Part shown: positions 28,577-38,980 of the stretch, piece by piece
Numbering within the stretch: position 1 is the stretch's first letter
Layout: each line of letters opens with the position of its first letter
NCBI GenBank assembly: GCA_001828855.1
Contig: MHZT01000051.1
Coordinates: 236,574-300,573 of the forward strand
DNA from: Rhodobacterales bacterium RIFCSPHIGHO2_02_FULL_62_130
GTDB taxonomy: Bacteria; Pseudomonadota; Alphaproteobacteria; Rhodobacterales; Rhodobacteraceae
DNA length: 64,000 nt
Direction: 5' to 3'
Position numbers and translations under genes: made by a program
The notes under the pieces: generated by a model
What the model was told of the DNA's origin: nothing
The model's database searches: none
Seen by the model: the letters and a program-made list of their open reading frames with translations, nothing else

Positions 28577-29260
28577 ATGCGCTTGCACCAATGCTGGACG
28601 ACCGCCGCAGTGGCGATCTTCGTCCTGACAGGAGCGGCCTTCGCCGAAGTGACGGTGAGCCAGTCCAACGATCCGACCCAAGCGATCGGCGAACAATTCG
28701 CCTCGCTTCTGGGTGCGGAACACAAGACCGTCGATGCTCTGCCAGACTCCAAACAGACTGCCCTTGCCATCGGGCCAAAGGTGGAAACGAAACTGAAGCC
28801 GGGCAAGAAAGCCGGCAAACCGATGATCGTCGACTATTCCGCAGACTGGCTTGCGGCGCTGCCCGCGCCAAGCGGTGATGCCGAATGGGAGTGCCTGCGG
28901 AAGGCGCTTTATTTTGAATCGCGCGGGGAAAGCCTGAAAGGGCAGTTCGCCGTGGCCGAAGTGATCCTGAACCGCGTTGACAGCGCCGCCTATCCCGACA
29001 CGGTGTGCGGTGTGGTGCAGCAGGGCGGCAAGGGCGGGTGCCAGTTCTCCTATGTTTGCGACGGGATGCGCGACAGCATGTCCGAAGCAGCGGCATTGGA
29101 CGAGGCGGGCCGGATTGCCCGCGTGATGCTGGACGGTGCGCCGCGCGTGCTGACCCTTGGGGCGACCCATTTCCATACGCGGGCCTCGAACCCGTCTTGG
29201 GCGCGGCGCTTTCCGCAGACCGCCGCGATTGGCGCGCATCTGTTCTATCGTCAACCCTGA
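28577..29260 (+). CDS. Exported SleB/CwlJ-type cell wall hydrolase
   Basis: A 227-residue protein with signal peptide (AVAIFVLTGAAFAEV). The N-terminal half is low-complexity and basic; the C-terminal half (about 104-227) is the Hydrolase_2 (SleB/CwlJ) domain. The likely catalytic glutamate is E114 in KALYFESRGES, followed by VILNRVDS, CQFSYVCDG and the conserved THFHTRASNPSWARRF. In Gram-negatives such enzymes are lytic transglycosylase-like periplasmic hydrolases. The gene has a structured leader just upstream. Confidence 0.88.
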   Translation: MRLHQCWTTAAVAIFVLTGAAFAEVTVSQSNDPTQAIGEQFASLLGAEHKTVDALPDSKQTALAIGPKVETKLKPGKKAGKPMIVDYSADWLAALPAPSGDAEWECLRKALYFESRGESLKGQFAVAEVILNRVDSAAYPDTVCGVVQQGGKGGCQFSYVCDGMRDSMSEAAALDEAGRIARVMLDGAPRVLTLGATHFHTRASNPSWARRFPQTAAIGAHLFYRQP

Positions 29261-29359
29261 GGCGTCGCGGGGCTTGCGCGGGGCGTCGTCTTCGGGCATG
29301 GCGCGATGAGGGGCGGGGCTTATGGTTCCGCCCATCTGCTTTTGGCGCGGGGGCGCATT

Positions 29360-30268
29360 ATGACCAGCGATATCCGGCTTGCCTTTGCCCATCCCGAGGA
29401 ACGCTCGGTTGCTTCGGCGGGGGCTGATCCGCGCGACCGGATCAGTCTGCGCGATCATGTGGTCGAGGTGGATATTGGCGCGTTTCAACAGGAACGCGGC
29501 CACCGCCAGCGGGTGATGTTCAATGTGGTGGTCGAGGTGCGGCCCGCGCCGCAGCCTCTGAACGACGATGTCGATCTGATCCTGTCCTATGACAAGATCA
29601 CCGATGCCATCGCCACCGAGTTGGCCGCCGAACGGCTGAACCTGCTGGAAACGCTGGCCGAGCGGGTGGCGGAACGGATTCTGGCCGAACCGCAGGCGAT
29701 GCGGGCCTTTGTGCGGATCGAAAAGCTGGATATTGGCCCCTACAAGCTGGGGGTCGAGATTGTGCGCTCGCGCGCCGAGGCGGCGATCAAGGTGGTGGGG
29801 CAGGACGGGCTGGAAGCCGCTGTGCATCCGGTGGTGGTGTTTTTCGACAATGCCGCGATTGCCGATCCTGATCTGGGCGCGCGGCTGGATGCCTTGCAGG
29901 CGGGCGGTGCGCCGGTGGTGTTGACGGTGGGTCTGCCGGATATGGCGCGCCCGCAGACCGGACACAAGCCGACGCAGCGGCGGGTGGATCTGCTGGCGAT
30001 TGAACAGAACGCCTGGGTGCTGGCGGCGCGCGATCCGCGCTGTGTGGTGGTGGAAACCCGCACGGAAATGGATTGGGCGATCAAGCGCGGCCAGATGATC
30101 GTCTGGGCGCCGTCGAAACTGGTGCTGGATGCGGTCGATGGCCCGCAATCGCGCGAGCCGGTGGTGCTGGCGCTGTGGCTGGCCGAGGTGATGGCGGCGG
30201 ATCGGCTGGTCGTTCACGGCGATGTTACGCTGCCGGCAGGAAGCCGCGTGCGGGTCGAACGGCTGTAA
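29360..30268 (+). CDS. folB: Dihydroneopterin aldolase FolB with a C-terminal extension
   Basis: FolB converts dihydroneopterin to hydroxymethyl-dihydropterin in folate synthesis. The aldolase domain lies at about residues 30-145 (ISLRDHVVEVDIGAF, LSYDKITDAI, ETLAERVAERIL, RIEKLDIGPYKLGVEIVRSR, with a conserved lysine). The protein is 302 residues, whereas ordinary FolB is ~120; the ~150 C-terminal residues (ALQAGGAPVVLTVGLPDMAR... onward) form a separate region I do not recognise. ATG 29360 follows GCGCGGGGG. It precedes folP by 45 bases. Confidence 0.88.
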   Translation: MTSDIRLAFAHPEERSVASAGADPRDRISLRDHVVEVDIGAFQQERGHRQRVMFNVVVEVRPAPQPLNDDVDLILSYDKITDAIATELAAERLNLLETLAERVAERILAEPQAMRAFVRIEKLDIGPYKLGVEIVRSRAEAAIKVVGQDGLEAAVHPVVVFFDNAAIADPDLGARLDALQAGGAPVVLTVGLPDMARPQTGHKPTQRRVDLLAIEQNAWVLAARDPRCVVVETRTEMDWAIKRGQMIVWAPSKLVLDAVDGPQSREPVVLALWLAEVMAADRLVVHGDVTLPAGSRVRVERL

Positions 30269-30313
30269 CGGTTTCGCTTGCCTGTGCTGGCTGGCGGTTC
30301 TAACTCAACCTTT

Positions 30314-31324
30314 ATGATATATTACCGCCCAATTCCGATGACCGATCCTGCCCGACCTGATGGCGCTTTGCCGCTGGCGGGGGGCTGGTGCTGGTTTGAC
30401 CGTGTTGAAGTGCTGCAACGCGGGGCTGCGCCGCGTGTGGTTGCCGTGGGTGAACTTCCCCCCGACGTGCAGGACCGTCTGTCTGCGCCGCGCCCCGATT
30501 TTGGCGGGTTGTCGATGGAGCGCCCGCGCATCATGGGCATCCTGAACGTCACGCCCGACAGTTTCTCGGATGGCGGGCTGTTCCTGCGGCCCGAAGCGGC
30601 GCTGATGCAGGCGCGGCAGATGGCGGCGGGGGCGGATATTCTGGACATTGGCGGCGAAAGCACACGGCCCGGCGCGGTCGAGGTGGCGGTGGCCGAGGAA
30701 ACCGCGCGCACCGCGCCTGTGATTGCGGCGCTGCGGGCGGGCGGGCTGGAAATGCCGATCTCGATCGACACCCGCAAGGCGGCGGTGGCGCAGGCCGCCT
30801 TTGCGGCGGGGGCGACGATCTTGAACGACGTGACTGCTCTGCAATTCGATCCTGCGATGGCGGGGGTGGCGGCGGATCTGGGCGCGCCCGTGATCCTGAT
30901 GCATTCCATCGCCTCGCCCGAGACGATGCAGGACGATCCGCGCTATGACGATGTGCTGCTGGATGTTTACGATGCACTGGCGGCGCGACTGGCCGAGGCG
31001 CAGGCGGCGGGGATTGCGCGGCACAGGCTGGCGGTTGATCCAGGGATCGGTTTTGGCAAGACGCTGGCGCATAATCTGGCGCTTCTGGCGCGGCTGTCGC
31101 TGTTTCACGATCTGGGCGTGCCGGTTTTGCTGGGGGCAAGCCGCAAGCGGTTCATCGGCACCATCGGGGCCGAAGCCGATGCGGCGAAACGGATGCCGGG
31201 CAGTCTGGCGGTGGCCTTGGCCGGAGTGGCGCAGGGGATGCAGATGATCCGCGTGCATGATGTCGCCGAGACGCGACAGGCGCTGTCCTTGTGGCAGGCC
31301 GCGACAAAAGGAATTTCGGAATGA
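30314..31324 (+). CDS. folP: Dihydropteroate synthase
   Basis: FolP condenses hydroxymethyl-dihydropterin pyrophosphate with p-aminobenzoate and is the sulfonamide target. At 336 residues it has an N-terminal extension of about 70 residues before the TIM barrel. The signatures [40 protein letters not shown] and a C-terminal [10 protein letters not shown] are visible. ATG 30314 (MIYYRPIPM) is preferred; ATG 30338 is possible, and neither has a strong ribosome site. The stop overlaps glmM as ATGA. Confidence 0.94.
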   Translation: MIYYRPIPMTDPARPDGALPLAGGWCWFDRVEVLQRGAAPRVVAVGELPPDVQDRLSAPRPDFGGLSMERPRIMGILNVTPDSFSDGGLFLRPEAALMQARQMAAGADILDIGGESTRPGAVEVAVAEETARTAPVIAALRAGGLEMPISIDTRKAAVAQAAFAAGATILNDVTALQFDPAMAGVAADLGAPVILMHSIASPETMQDDPRYDDVLLDVYDALAARLAEAQAAGIARHRLAVDPGIGFGKTLAHNLALLARLSLFHDLGVPVLLGASRKRFIGTIGAEADAAKRMPGSLAVALAGVAQGMQMIRVHDVAETRQALSLWQAATKGISE

Positions 31325-32670
31325 CGCGCAAGCTGTTTGGCACCGATGGTGTGCGGGGCCGTGCCAATACCTATCCGATGACGGCGGAAATGGCGCTGAA
31401 ACTGGGTGCTGCGGCGGGGCGGTTCTTTCGCCGTGACGGGTCTGACGGGCATCGGGTGGTGATCGGCAAGGACACGCGGCTTTCGGGTTATATGCTGGAG
31501 AATGCGCTGACGGCGGGGTTGACCAGCACGGGCATGAATGTGCTGCTGCTGGGTCCGGTGCCGACTCCGGCTGTGGGGTTCCTGACGCGGTCGATGCGGG
31601 CCGATCTGGGGGTGATGATCTCGGCCAGCCACAACCCGCATCAGGACAATGGCATCAAGTTCTTCGGGCCTGACGGGTTCAAACTGTCGGATGCAGCCGA
31701 GTTGGAGATCGAGGAATTGGTCGACGGCGAGATCATTCCTGCCAAGCCGGAGAACATCGGGCGGGCCAAGCGGATTGACGACGCGCTGGGGCGCTATCAG
31801 GAATATGCCAAGACCACCTTTCCGGCGGGGCTGCGGCTGGACGGGCTGAAGGTGGTGATCGATTGCGCCAACGGGGCCGCCTACAAGGCCGCGCCGCAAG
31901 TGCTGTGGGAGTTGGGGGCCGAGGTGATCCCCGTGGGTGTCTCGCCGAATGGCAAGAACATCAATGACCGCTGCGGATCGACCTATACCCAGACCGCCGC
32001 CGAGGCCGTGGTGGCGCATGGCGCGCATGTTGGCATCTCGCTGGACGGGGACGCCGACCGCGTGATGATTCTGGACGAGTTCGGACAGGTGGCGGACGGC
32101 GATCAGATCATGGCGCTGCTGGCGGGGCGCTGGGCGGATGAGGGGCGGCTGCGCGGTGGCACTTTGGTCGCCACGGTGATGTCGAACCTTGGGCTGGAGC
32201 GGTTCATGTCGGCGCGCGGGCTGCGGCTGGAGCGGACGGCAGTGGGCGACCGCTATGTCGTCGAGGCGATGCGGCGCGGCGGTTTCAACCTTGGCGGCGA
32301 GCAATCGGGCCATATCGTGATGACCGATTACGCCACCACGGGCGACGGTTTGATCGCCGGTTTGCAATTCCTGTCGGAAATGGCGCGCACGGGGCAACCC
32401 GCCAGCGCCTTGGTCCGCCAATTTGAGACTGTGCCGCAAATGTTGAAAAATGTGCGGTTTTCAGGGGTGGTAGAACCACTCAAGGTTGGAAAAGTGCAAG
32501 ACGCCATCAGGGCAAACGAGGCCCGTATCAACGGCAAGGGCCGTCTTCTGATCCGCAAATCCGGCACAGAACCGCTGATCCGCGTGATGGCGGAATGCGA
32601 GGATGCCGATCTGCTGGCGGATGTGGTGGATACGATCGTGCAGGAAATCAACGCGGCGGTTCAGGGCTAG
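31321..32670 (+). CDS. glmM: Phosphoglucosamine mutase
   Basis: GlmM makes glucosamine-1-phosphate for peptidoglycan and LPS. The 449-residue protein starts [11 protein letters not shown]. The phosphoserine loop [13 protein letters not shown] (S103), the metal loop SLDGDADR and the sugar loop GGEQSGHI are intact, as is the C-terminal phosphate-binding [14 protein letters not shown]. It overlaps folP by 4 bases, and its TAG shares a CTAG with the TAG of the convergent opgC gene. Confidence 0.96.
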   Translation: MTRKLFGTDGVRGRANTYPMTAEMALKLGAAAGRFFRRDGSDGHRVVIGKDTRLSGYMLENALTAGLTSTGMNVLLLGPVPTPAVGFLTRSMRADLGVMISASHNPHQDNGIKFFGPDGFKLSDAAELEIEELVDGEIIPAKPENIGRAKRIDDALGRYQEYAKTTFPAGLRLDGLKVVIDCANGAAYKAAPQVLWELGAEVIPVGVSPNGKNINDRCGSTYTQTAAEAVVAHGAHVGISLDGDADRVMILDEFGQVADGDQIMALLAGRWADEGRLRGGTLVATVMSNLGLERFMSARGLRLERTAVGDRYVVEAMRRGGFNLGGEQSGHIVMTDYATTGDGLIAGLQFLSEMARTGQPASALVRQFETVPQMLKNVRFSGVVEPLKVGKVQDAIRANEARINGKGRLLIRKSGTEPLIRVMAECEDADLLADVVDTIVQEINAAVQG

Positions 32671-33830
32671 GCCTTGCGCCGCTGCCACAACCCTGTGGCA
32701 TAGACGGGGAGCAAAAGGGCTGCGGCGCAGGTCAGAGACATCATCTGCTGCGACAGGATCGACCAGCTTCGGACCGGCAAAAGACAGGTCACAGCGTAAA
32801 CCATCACGACGTGAAAACTGTAGACCAGCAGTGAATGCTGCCCCAGCAACACAAAGGGCCGCCATGTCATCAACCCGCGCAGACCGCGTGCGGCGGCGCG
32901 GATCAGGCGGTTGGGATGGCTTGGCCCGACCTCGATCAGCCACACCGCCAGCAGCACCATCATCGCAAAATTCGCAAAGCGCAGCAGCGCGATGTGGCTG
33001 TGGCTCAGATTGGTTTCAAGCGCGGCTCTGAAGGCTTCGGGCAGGGCGGGGATTTCGGTTCCCAGTTTGGCCAGCAAGAACAGCACGAACAGCACCAGCA
33101 GAACCGGCACGACCTTGGCCATGCGCGGATCATGCAGGCGCGACAGATCCAAGCGCCCTTCGGCCCAGATCATCCCCGCGATCAGCCCGCAGACATAGAC
33201 CAACTGCCACGCAAAGCGGTCGAAATACATGCCGATGCGGAAAGATCCGGTTTGGGTCAGCCCAATCGCTGCGTTCAGCCAATCCAGAAACAGGCCGTAA
33301 AGACCGGTTTGTGCAAACAGCCAGAGCGCAACCGAAATCATGGCCACCAGAAGCCCATCACCCCTGTGCAGCGCCACCAGAATGGCCGGGGTAAAGGCCA
33401 TGAACACCAGATACATCGGCAGAATGTCGATGAAGGTCGGCCCACTCAGCAGGGTCAGCGACAAGACCGCGTTCAACAGAGGCGCCTGACTGTTCGACAG
33501 CGCAAGCTGGCTTTGCCCGCCAAAGTGAACCACTGTCAGCGAAAACAGCAGAATCACCGCAATCAGCCCCGCATGATAGCGATAGATCAGCCTGATCCGC
33601 TGCCACAGCGCCGCGCGCATCCCGGCTTCGGAGCCTTTGATCAAGTTGCGGCCATAGACCATCGCCACCACGACACCGGACAGGAACACAAACCCCTGCG
33701 CCGCGCCGAAGGTGCTGAAACGGGTGTAGTCCAGCAGTTGCAGTGGGAAAAACAGCTCGAACGACAGATGATGCACGGTCATCATGACAAGAAAATAGCC
33801 GCGAAAACCGTCAAGCAGGGGGTAACGCAT
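32667..33830 (-). CDS. opgC: OpgC family periplasmic glucan succinyltransferase
   Basis: A 387-residue polytopic membrane protein with about ten helices and the OpgC/acyltransferase start [20 protein letters not shown]. OpgC proteins, known from Rhodobacter sphaeroides, add succinyl groups to osmoregulated periplasmic glucans. The conserved [20 protein letters not shown] and [14 protein letters not shown] blocks are present. Its stop overlaps that of glmM. No opgG/opgH glucan synthase genes are in this window. Confidence 0.9.
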   Translation of the reverse strand: MRYPLLDGFRGYFLVMMTVHHLSFELFFPLQLLDYTRFSTFGAAQGFVFLSGVVVAMVYGRNLIKGSEAGMRAALWQRIRLIYRYHAGLIAVILLFSLTVVHFGGQSQLALSNSQAPLLNAVLSLTLLSGPTFIDILPMYLVFMAFTPAILVALHRGDGLLVAMISVALWLFAQTGLYGLFLDWLNAAIGLTQTGSFRIGMYFDRFAWQLVYVCGLIAGMIWAEGRLDLSRLHDPRMAKVVPVLLVLFVLFLLAKLGTEIPALPEAFRAALETNLSHSHIALLRFANFAMMVLLAVWLIEVGPSHPNRLIRAAARGLRGLMTWRPFVLLGQHSLLVYSFHVVMVYAVTCLLPVRSWSILSQQMMSLTCAAALLLPVYATGLWQRRKA

Positions 33831-33904
33831 GTGAAGGCAACAACTTTCGATAAATCTACACCTTCAGGTTGCCTTTGCCGCGCCTGCCGTCAATCCCAAA
33901 GCAG

Positions 33905-33932
33905 AATGGCGGCCCGTTTCGGGGCCGCCATT
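33905..33932 (-). terminator. Terminator-like hairpin downstream of ilvC
   Basis: AATGGCGGCCC-GTTTCG-GGGCCGCCATT is a perfect 11-bp stem in the 148-bp gap between ilvC and opgC (both on the minus strand). On that strand it follows ilvC and the short hairpin copy 6. Confidence 0.65.
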
Positions 33933-33943
33933 GCAGGATTGGG

Positions 33944-33970
33944 GTAGGGTGCGTGGTTTCCACGCACCTT
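33944..33970. repeat. Short GGTGCGTG hairpin repeat, copy 6
   Basis: GGTGCGTGG-TTT-CCACGCACC lies directly after the ilvC stop on the minus strand. The loop-closing pair is G-C. Confidence 0.75.
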
Positions 33971-33978
33971 TCCGCAGG

Positions 33979-35049
<1,071 letters not shown>

Positions 35050-35086
35050 TTATTTGGGTTCGAAATTTGACGAAATCCCAAGAGTA

Positions 35087-35104
35087 TGAGAATGATCATT
35101 CTCA
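35087..35104. promoter_or_regulatory. 18-bp palindromic operator between ilvC and the Lrp genes
   Basis: TGAGAATGATCATTCTCA is a perfect 18-bp palindrome, 24 bp before the first Lrp ATG and 86 bp before the ilvC ATG. TTATAA directly follows it (35107-35112) and could be the -10 of the Lrp gene, so binding would block that promoter. Lrp binding is the simplest guess; the sequence also looks somewhat like an iron-regulator box. Confidence 0.6.
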
Positions 35105-35127
35105 AATTATAAAAATATGAAAAATTC

Positions 35128-35586
35128 ATGCAGATTGACGACACCGACCGCCGCATCCTGCGTCATCACCTTGCCGAACCTGCGCTGTCGCGGGCCGATC
35201 TTGCCGAACGGGCGGGGGTAACGCCGGCGACGCTGTGGCGGCGGCTGGAACGGCTGGCCGAGGGGGGGGTGATCAAGGCAGACCGCGCGGTGATCGACTG
35301 GCGGCGGCTGGGCTATGCGGTCGAGGTCAGTTTGCGCTTCACGCTTGATAAAACCAACCCGCGCGCCTTTGACGAGTTCATCGCCGCTGCCCGCGAGGTT
35401 CCCGAAGTGGTGGGGATCGAGACCTTTCTGGGCCGCGTCGATGTGCGCCTGAACGTGATCGCCCGCGACATGGCGCATTATCAAGAGGTGTATCGGACGC
35501 AGATTCTGGCCCTGCCGCATATTTCAGAGCTTGAGGCGCTGATGCTGATTGCGACCATCAAGGAAACCGAGGGGCTGCCGCTGTGA
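35128..35586 (+). CDS. Lrp/AsnC family transcriptional regulator 1
   Basis: A 152-residue regulator with an N-terminal winged helix (DDTDRRILRHHLAEPALSRAD; recognition region GVTPATLWRRLERL) and a C-terminal ligand-sensing domain (VPEVVGIETFLGRVDVRLNV). Lrp-type proteins sense amino acids and often control the neighbouring gene; the divergent neighbour is ilvC. The stop overlaps the next Lrp gene by 4 bases. Confidence 0.9.
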   Translation: MQIDDTDRRILRHHLAEPALSRADLAERAGVTPATLWRRLERLAEGGVIKADRAVIDWRRLGYAVEVSLRFTLDKTNPRAFDEFIAAAREVPEVVGIETFLGRVDVRLNVIARDMAHYQEVYRTQILALPHISELEALMLIATIKETEGLPL

Positions 35587-36041
35587 TCGATCTGGATGAC
35601 GTGGACCGCAGCTTGTTGCGCGCGCTTTCGCTGGATGGCAGCCTGTCGGCGGGCGAATTGGGGCGGCGCTTCGGACTTTCCCAACCTGCGGCATGGCGAA
35701 GGATCAGGCGGCTGGAAGAGGCGGGGGTGATCGCGGGGCGCAGGCTTGATGTGGACCGGACCGCTTTGGGGTTCGGCGTGACGGTGTTTCTGGGGGTAAA
35801 GCTGGCCACCAAGGGGCGTGTTTCCCTTGAGGATTTCGAACGCGCGGTGGTGGCGATCCCCGAAGTGCAGGTTGTGCAACATGTGCTGGGCCTGTTCGAT
35901 TACCGCCTGCGCGTTGTCGCCCGCGACATTGCCGATTTCGAACGTGTGCTGCGGCGGCGCATCATGACCTTGCCGGGGGTGGGGCAGGTGGAGGCCAATG
36001 TGTTGCTGACAGAAGAGCGCAGGCCCGGTCCGCTGGGGTAG
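35583..36041 (+). CDS. Lrp/AsnC family transcriptional regulator 2
   Basis: A second 152-residue Lrp/AsnC protein, same length as its neighbour but clearly diverged (LDDVDRSLLRALSLDGSLSAG; RFGLSQPAAWRRIRRLEEAGVI; IPEVQVVQHVLGLFDYRLRV). The GTG start overlaps the previous stop, so the two are translated together and could form mixed dimers or octamers. The effector is unknown. Confidence 0.9.
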   Translation: MIDLDDVDRSLLRALSLDGSLSAGELGRRFGLSQPAAWRRIRRLEEAGVIAGRRLDVDRTALGFGVTVFLGVKLATKGRVSLEDFERAVVAIPEVQVVQHVLGLFDYRLRVVARDIADFERVLRRRIMTLPGVGQVEANVLLTEERRPGPLG

Positions 36042-36116
36042 CTTTGATGTCGGATTTGAGTATTTGAGCCAAGGTGAAAGCGGGTAGACTGCGCGCACCC
36101 ACAGGAGGAGACACCG

Positions 36117-37241
36117 ATGAAACTGCCGCATGCCCATATCGATCCCGAAGGTCTGGAAGAATTCTCGGTGGTCTTCACCGACCGCTCTTTGAACCATATG
36201 TCGGCCAAATTTCAGGGCGTGATGCGCGATGTCTCGGGCCTGCTGAAAGAGGTCTACAAGGGCAGCGCCGTAGCGCTTGTGCCGGGGGGCGGCAGCTATG
36301 CGATGGAGGCCGTGGCGCGGCAGTTCGGGCAGGGCAATGCGCTGATCGTGCGGAACGGCTGGTTTTCCTACCGCTGGACCCAGATATTCGAGGCAGGCGG
36401 CTTTGCTGCCGAAACTACGGTGGTGATGGCGCGGCAAACCGGCAACGGGGCAAAAGCGCCCTATGCGCCGCCCCCCGTGGACGAGGTTTGCGCCAAAATC
36501 CGCGAGGTCAAACCGGATGCGGTCTTTGCGCCCCATGTCGAAACCAGTGCAGGCATCATCCTGCCCGATGACTATATCGCGCAGATCGCGGCGGCGGCAC
36601 ATGAGGTCGGCGCGCTGATGGTGCTGGATTGCATCGCCTCGGGCTGTATCTGGGTGGATATGGCGGCCACGGGCGTGGATGTGCTGATCTCGGCGCCGCA
36701 AAAGGGCTGGTCGGCCTCGCCTTCGGCTGGCGTCGTGGTGATGGGCCCGCGTGCCGAAGCGCGTCTGGCCGAAACCAGTTCCAACAGCTTCGCGCTCGAC
36801 CTGAAGAAATGGCGCAGCATCATGGCGGCCTATGAGGGCGGCGGCCATGCCTACCATGCCACCATGCCCACCGATGCCATCGTCGGATTCCGCGACGCCA
36901 TGCTGGAAACCAAGGCGATGGGGTTCGAGGCTGCCAAAGCGGCACAATGGGCGCTGGGTCAGGCTGTGCGGGCGATGCTGGCCGAAAAAGGCGTCACCTC
37001 GGTGGCCGCCGAAGGCTTTGGCGCGCCGGGGGTGGTGGTCAGCTATACCGACGATCCCGCGATCCAGAACGGATCGAAATTCCGTGACCTTGGCCTGCAA
37101 ATCGCTGCAGGTGTGCCGCTGCAAGTGGGCGAGGGGGCAGAATTCCGCACCTTCCGGCTGGGCCTGTTCGGTCTGGATAAACTGGCGGATGTGCCTGCCA
37201 CGGTCGCACGCCTGCGCCGCGCGGTGGATCAGGTTCTGTAA
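36117..37241 (+). CDS. Class V aminotransferase (serine/alanine-glyoxylate type)
   Basis: A 374-residue PLP enzyme of fold type I, class V. The PLP lysine lies in LISAPQKGWSASPSAG; other landmarks are LVPGGGSYAMEAVARQF and LMVLDCIASGC. A GGAGGAG ribosome site precedes ATG 36117. Family members include alanine-glyoxylate and phosphoserine-like aminotransferases, and the substrate is not clear. Its place after two Lrp genes and ilvC suggests an amino acid role. Confidence 0.85.
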   Translation: MKLPHAHIDPEGLEEFSVVFTDRSLNHMSAKFQGVMRDVSGLLKEVYKGSAVALVPGGGSYAMEAVARQFGQGNALIVRNGWFSYRWTQIFEAGGFAAETTVVMARQTGNGAKAPYAPPPVDEVCAKIREVKPDAVFAPHVETSAGIILPDDYIAQIAAAAHEVGALMVLDCIASGCIWVDMAATGVDVLISAPQKGWSASPSAGVVVMGPRAEARLAETSSNSFALDLKKWRSIMAAYEGGGHAYHATMPTDAIVGFRDAMLETKAMGFEAAKAAQWALGQAVRAMLAEKGVTSVAAEGFGAPGVVVSYTDDPAIQNGSKFRDLGLQIAAGVPLQVGEGAEFRTFRLGLFGLDKLADVPATVARLRRAVDQVL

Positions 37242-37269
37242 ACCCGAAACCCGCGCCTGCGGCAAGGTC

Positions 37270-37347
37270 AGAGCCTCCGGCGGGAGTATTTGGGCCAAGA
37301 TGAAACTCCGGTTCCATCCTCTTTGCCCAAATATCCCCGCCGGAGGC
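37270..37347. repeat. Long palindromic element (CCGCCGGAGGC family), copy 5, arms inverted
   Basis: The arms occur in reverse order relative to the other copies: GAGCCTCCGGCGGGAGTATT first (37270), then ATATCCCCGCCGGAGGC (37331-37347). It lies between the convergent aminotransferase and UbiH-like genes. A lone degraded half-element (TATTTGAGCCAAGGTGAA, 36060-36077) sits before the aminotransferase gene. Confidence 0.65.
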
Positions 37348-37386
37348 ACCCGACGTTACAACATTCCGCCAGATTTCAGGATAGGG

Positions 37387-37412
37387 GTAGGGTGCGTGAT
37401 TTCACGCACCTT
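37387..37412. repeat. Short GGTGCGTG hairpin repeat, copy 7
   Basis: GTAGGGTGCGTGA-TT-TCACGCACCTT ends 2 bases before the stop codon of the minus-strand UbiH-like gene. Confidence 0.75.
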
Positions 37413-37414
37413 TC

Positions 37415-38614
37415 CTAACGCAGGCCGAGTCCGGCTTTCATCAGCGTTTTTCGCACCGGAGCGATGGAATAAAGCGCGTTCAGCGCAGTTGCGCGCAGGT
37501 CACGCAGGGATTGCCCCCCCATCATCGAGGCGCGGTTCAGGGTGTCGATCCCTGTGACGCGGGCCTGCACATCAAGGTGGCGGCGGCGCTGGTAGCTGTC
37601 CAGCATTTTGACGCTGCCGATCTCAGCCGGATCGGCTTGGGCCAGATCCAGCAGCACGGCAAGATCTGCAAGGCTCATGTTCAACCCCTGCGCGCCGATG
37701 GGCGGGACGACATGGGCGGCCTCGGCCATCAGGGCGGTGCGCTCGCCCGTCATCCGGTCGGCGATCTGGCTGATGATCGGCCAGACCGAGCGGCGTGATG
37801 CAAGCGTCAGCGGGCCAAGGATCTGGCAGGAGCGCGCGGTCATTGCCGCCTCGAATTCCGCGACCGGCAGGGCGGCAAGGCGGGCAACTTCCGGTCCCGT
37901 CTCCATCCAGACCACGGCCGAGCAGGGCAGACCATCACGGTCGGGCAGCGGCACAAGGGTGAAGGGACCGCCCGAGCGGTGAATCTCGGTCGAGACGTTC
38001 TGGTGCGGGAGCGGGTGGCTTACAGCAAAGGCCAGCGCCTTTTGGCCATAGCGAATGGTCTTGACCGGAATCTCCAGCGCCTCGCGCATGGTCGAAGCGC
38101 GGCCATCGGCGGCGATGACAAGGCGGGCGGCAACGCTGCGGCCATCGGACAGCGTGACAAGCGCCTCGGTCGAGCGGGTCAGCAGGTGCGTGGTGGCCAC
38201 GCCCGGCAGGAAGGTGACATTGGGCAATTCCGCCAGTCGCGCCACCATCTCGCGCCGCAGAAGCCAGTTGGGCAGGTTCCAGCCGAAGGGCTGTTCCGAG
38301 ATGTCGGAGGCATCGAAGTCTTTGATAATGCGGGGTTCTGCGGTGACGCCTCCGGCATCGACAATCCGCATGATCTGCAAGGGGGCGGCGAAAGGTTCCA
38401 GCCGCGTCCAAAGGCCTGCGGTTTGCAGCACAGGGATGGAAGGCTGTAAAAAGGCGGTTGTCCGCAGGTCTGCACCCTCGGCAGCGCCATCAGTAATGGG
38501 CGGCGTCGGATCGACGCAGATCACCTGAAACCCAAGCGACCCAAAAGCCGCCGCCGCTGTCAGCCCCGCCACGCCGCCGCCAGAGATCAGAATATCGGTG
38601 CGGATGCGTGTCAT
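37415..38614 (-). CDS. UbiH/UbiF/COQ6 family FAD-dependent hydroxylase
   Basis: A 399-residue flavoprotein monooxygenase that probably hydroxylates a ubiquinone precursor ring. The N-terminal dinucleotide motif ILISGGGVAGLTAAAAFG, the middle VIAADGRASTMRE and the C-terminal FAD motif AEAAHVVPPIGAQGLNMSLAD are visible. Alphaproteobacteria use several such hydroxylases (UbiH, UbiF, UbiL, UbiM) with different ring positions, so the exact one is left open. Confidence 0.88.
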   Translation of the reverse strand: MTRIRTDILISGGGVAGLTAAAAFGSLGFQVICVDPTPPITDGAAEGADLRTTAFLQPSIPVLQTAGLWTRLEPFAAPLQIMRIVDAGGVTAEPRIIKDFDASDISEQPFGWNLPNWLLRREMVARLAELPNVTFLPGVATTHLLTRSTEALVTLSDGRSVAARLVIAADGRASTMREALEIPVKTIRYGQKALAFAVSHPLPHQNVSTEIHRSGGPFTLVPLPDRDGLPCSAVVWMETGPEVARLAALPVAEFEAAMTARSCQILGPLTLASRRSVWPIISQIADRMTGERTALMAEAAHVVPPIGAQGLNMSLADLAVLLDLAQADPAEIGSVKMLDSYQRRRHLDVQARVTGIDTLNRASMMGGQSLRDLRATALNALYSIAPVRKTLMKAGLGLR

Positions 38615-38683
38615 GCTGGTCCCCTTTTGCGCCCTAGTGATACGCTTTGCCTGCGGAAATGCGAAGCGACAAAGCGGCGCGGA

Positions 38684-38908
38684 TCAGGGCAGCGTGACCC
38701 AGATCAGCAGGCAAAACATCACCGGAACAAAGCCCACAGCCGTCAGCGTCAGCGCCACCAGCCCCCAGGTTTTCACCGCCAGCACCAGCACCGTCAGCGC
38801 AATCGTCAGCAGGTAGAACACCAGATTGATGTCGCGCGAAACATCGCGGGCGATATGGCCAAGGACGGGAAAGGGTTTGGCAGGCAGGCTGGTGGTTGAA
38901 ATAGACAT
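38684..38908 (-). CDS. Small two-helix membrane protein, unknown
   Basis: A 74-residue protein. A soluble N-terminus (KPFPVLGHIARDVSRDIN) is followed by two hydrophobic helices (LVFYLLTIALTVLVLAVKTW and LVALTLTAVGFVPVMFCLLIW). The start has a GGAG upstream on the minus strand. No family is recognised. It lies alone between the UbiH-like gene and the HAD nucleotidase gene, in the same direction. Confidence 0.65.
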   Translation of the reverse strand: MSISTTSLPAKPFPVLGHIARDVSRDINLVFYLLTIALTVLVLAVKTWGLVALTLTAVGFVPVMFCLLIWVTLP

Positions 38909-38980
38909 CTCGGACTCCGGTTTTACCAGAGCTTAGATAGCGGCCCGCCGCGCCTATGGCAGAGGGCGGATTGCCGCAGC

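Noticed and set aside
35481..37349. Minus-strand open frame of ~620 codons opposite the Lrp and aminotransferase genes
   Set aside because: No ribosome site or family similarity; it mirrors well-supported genes.
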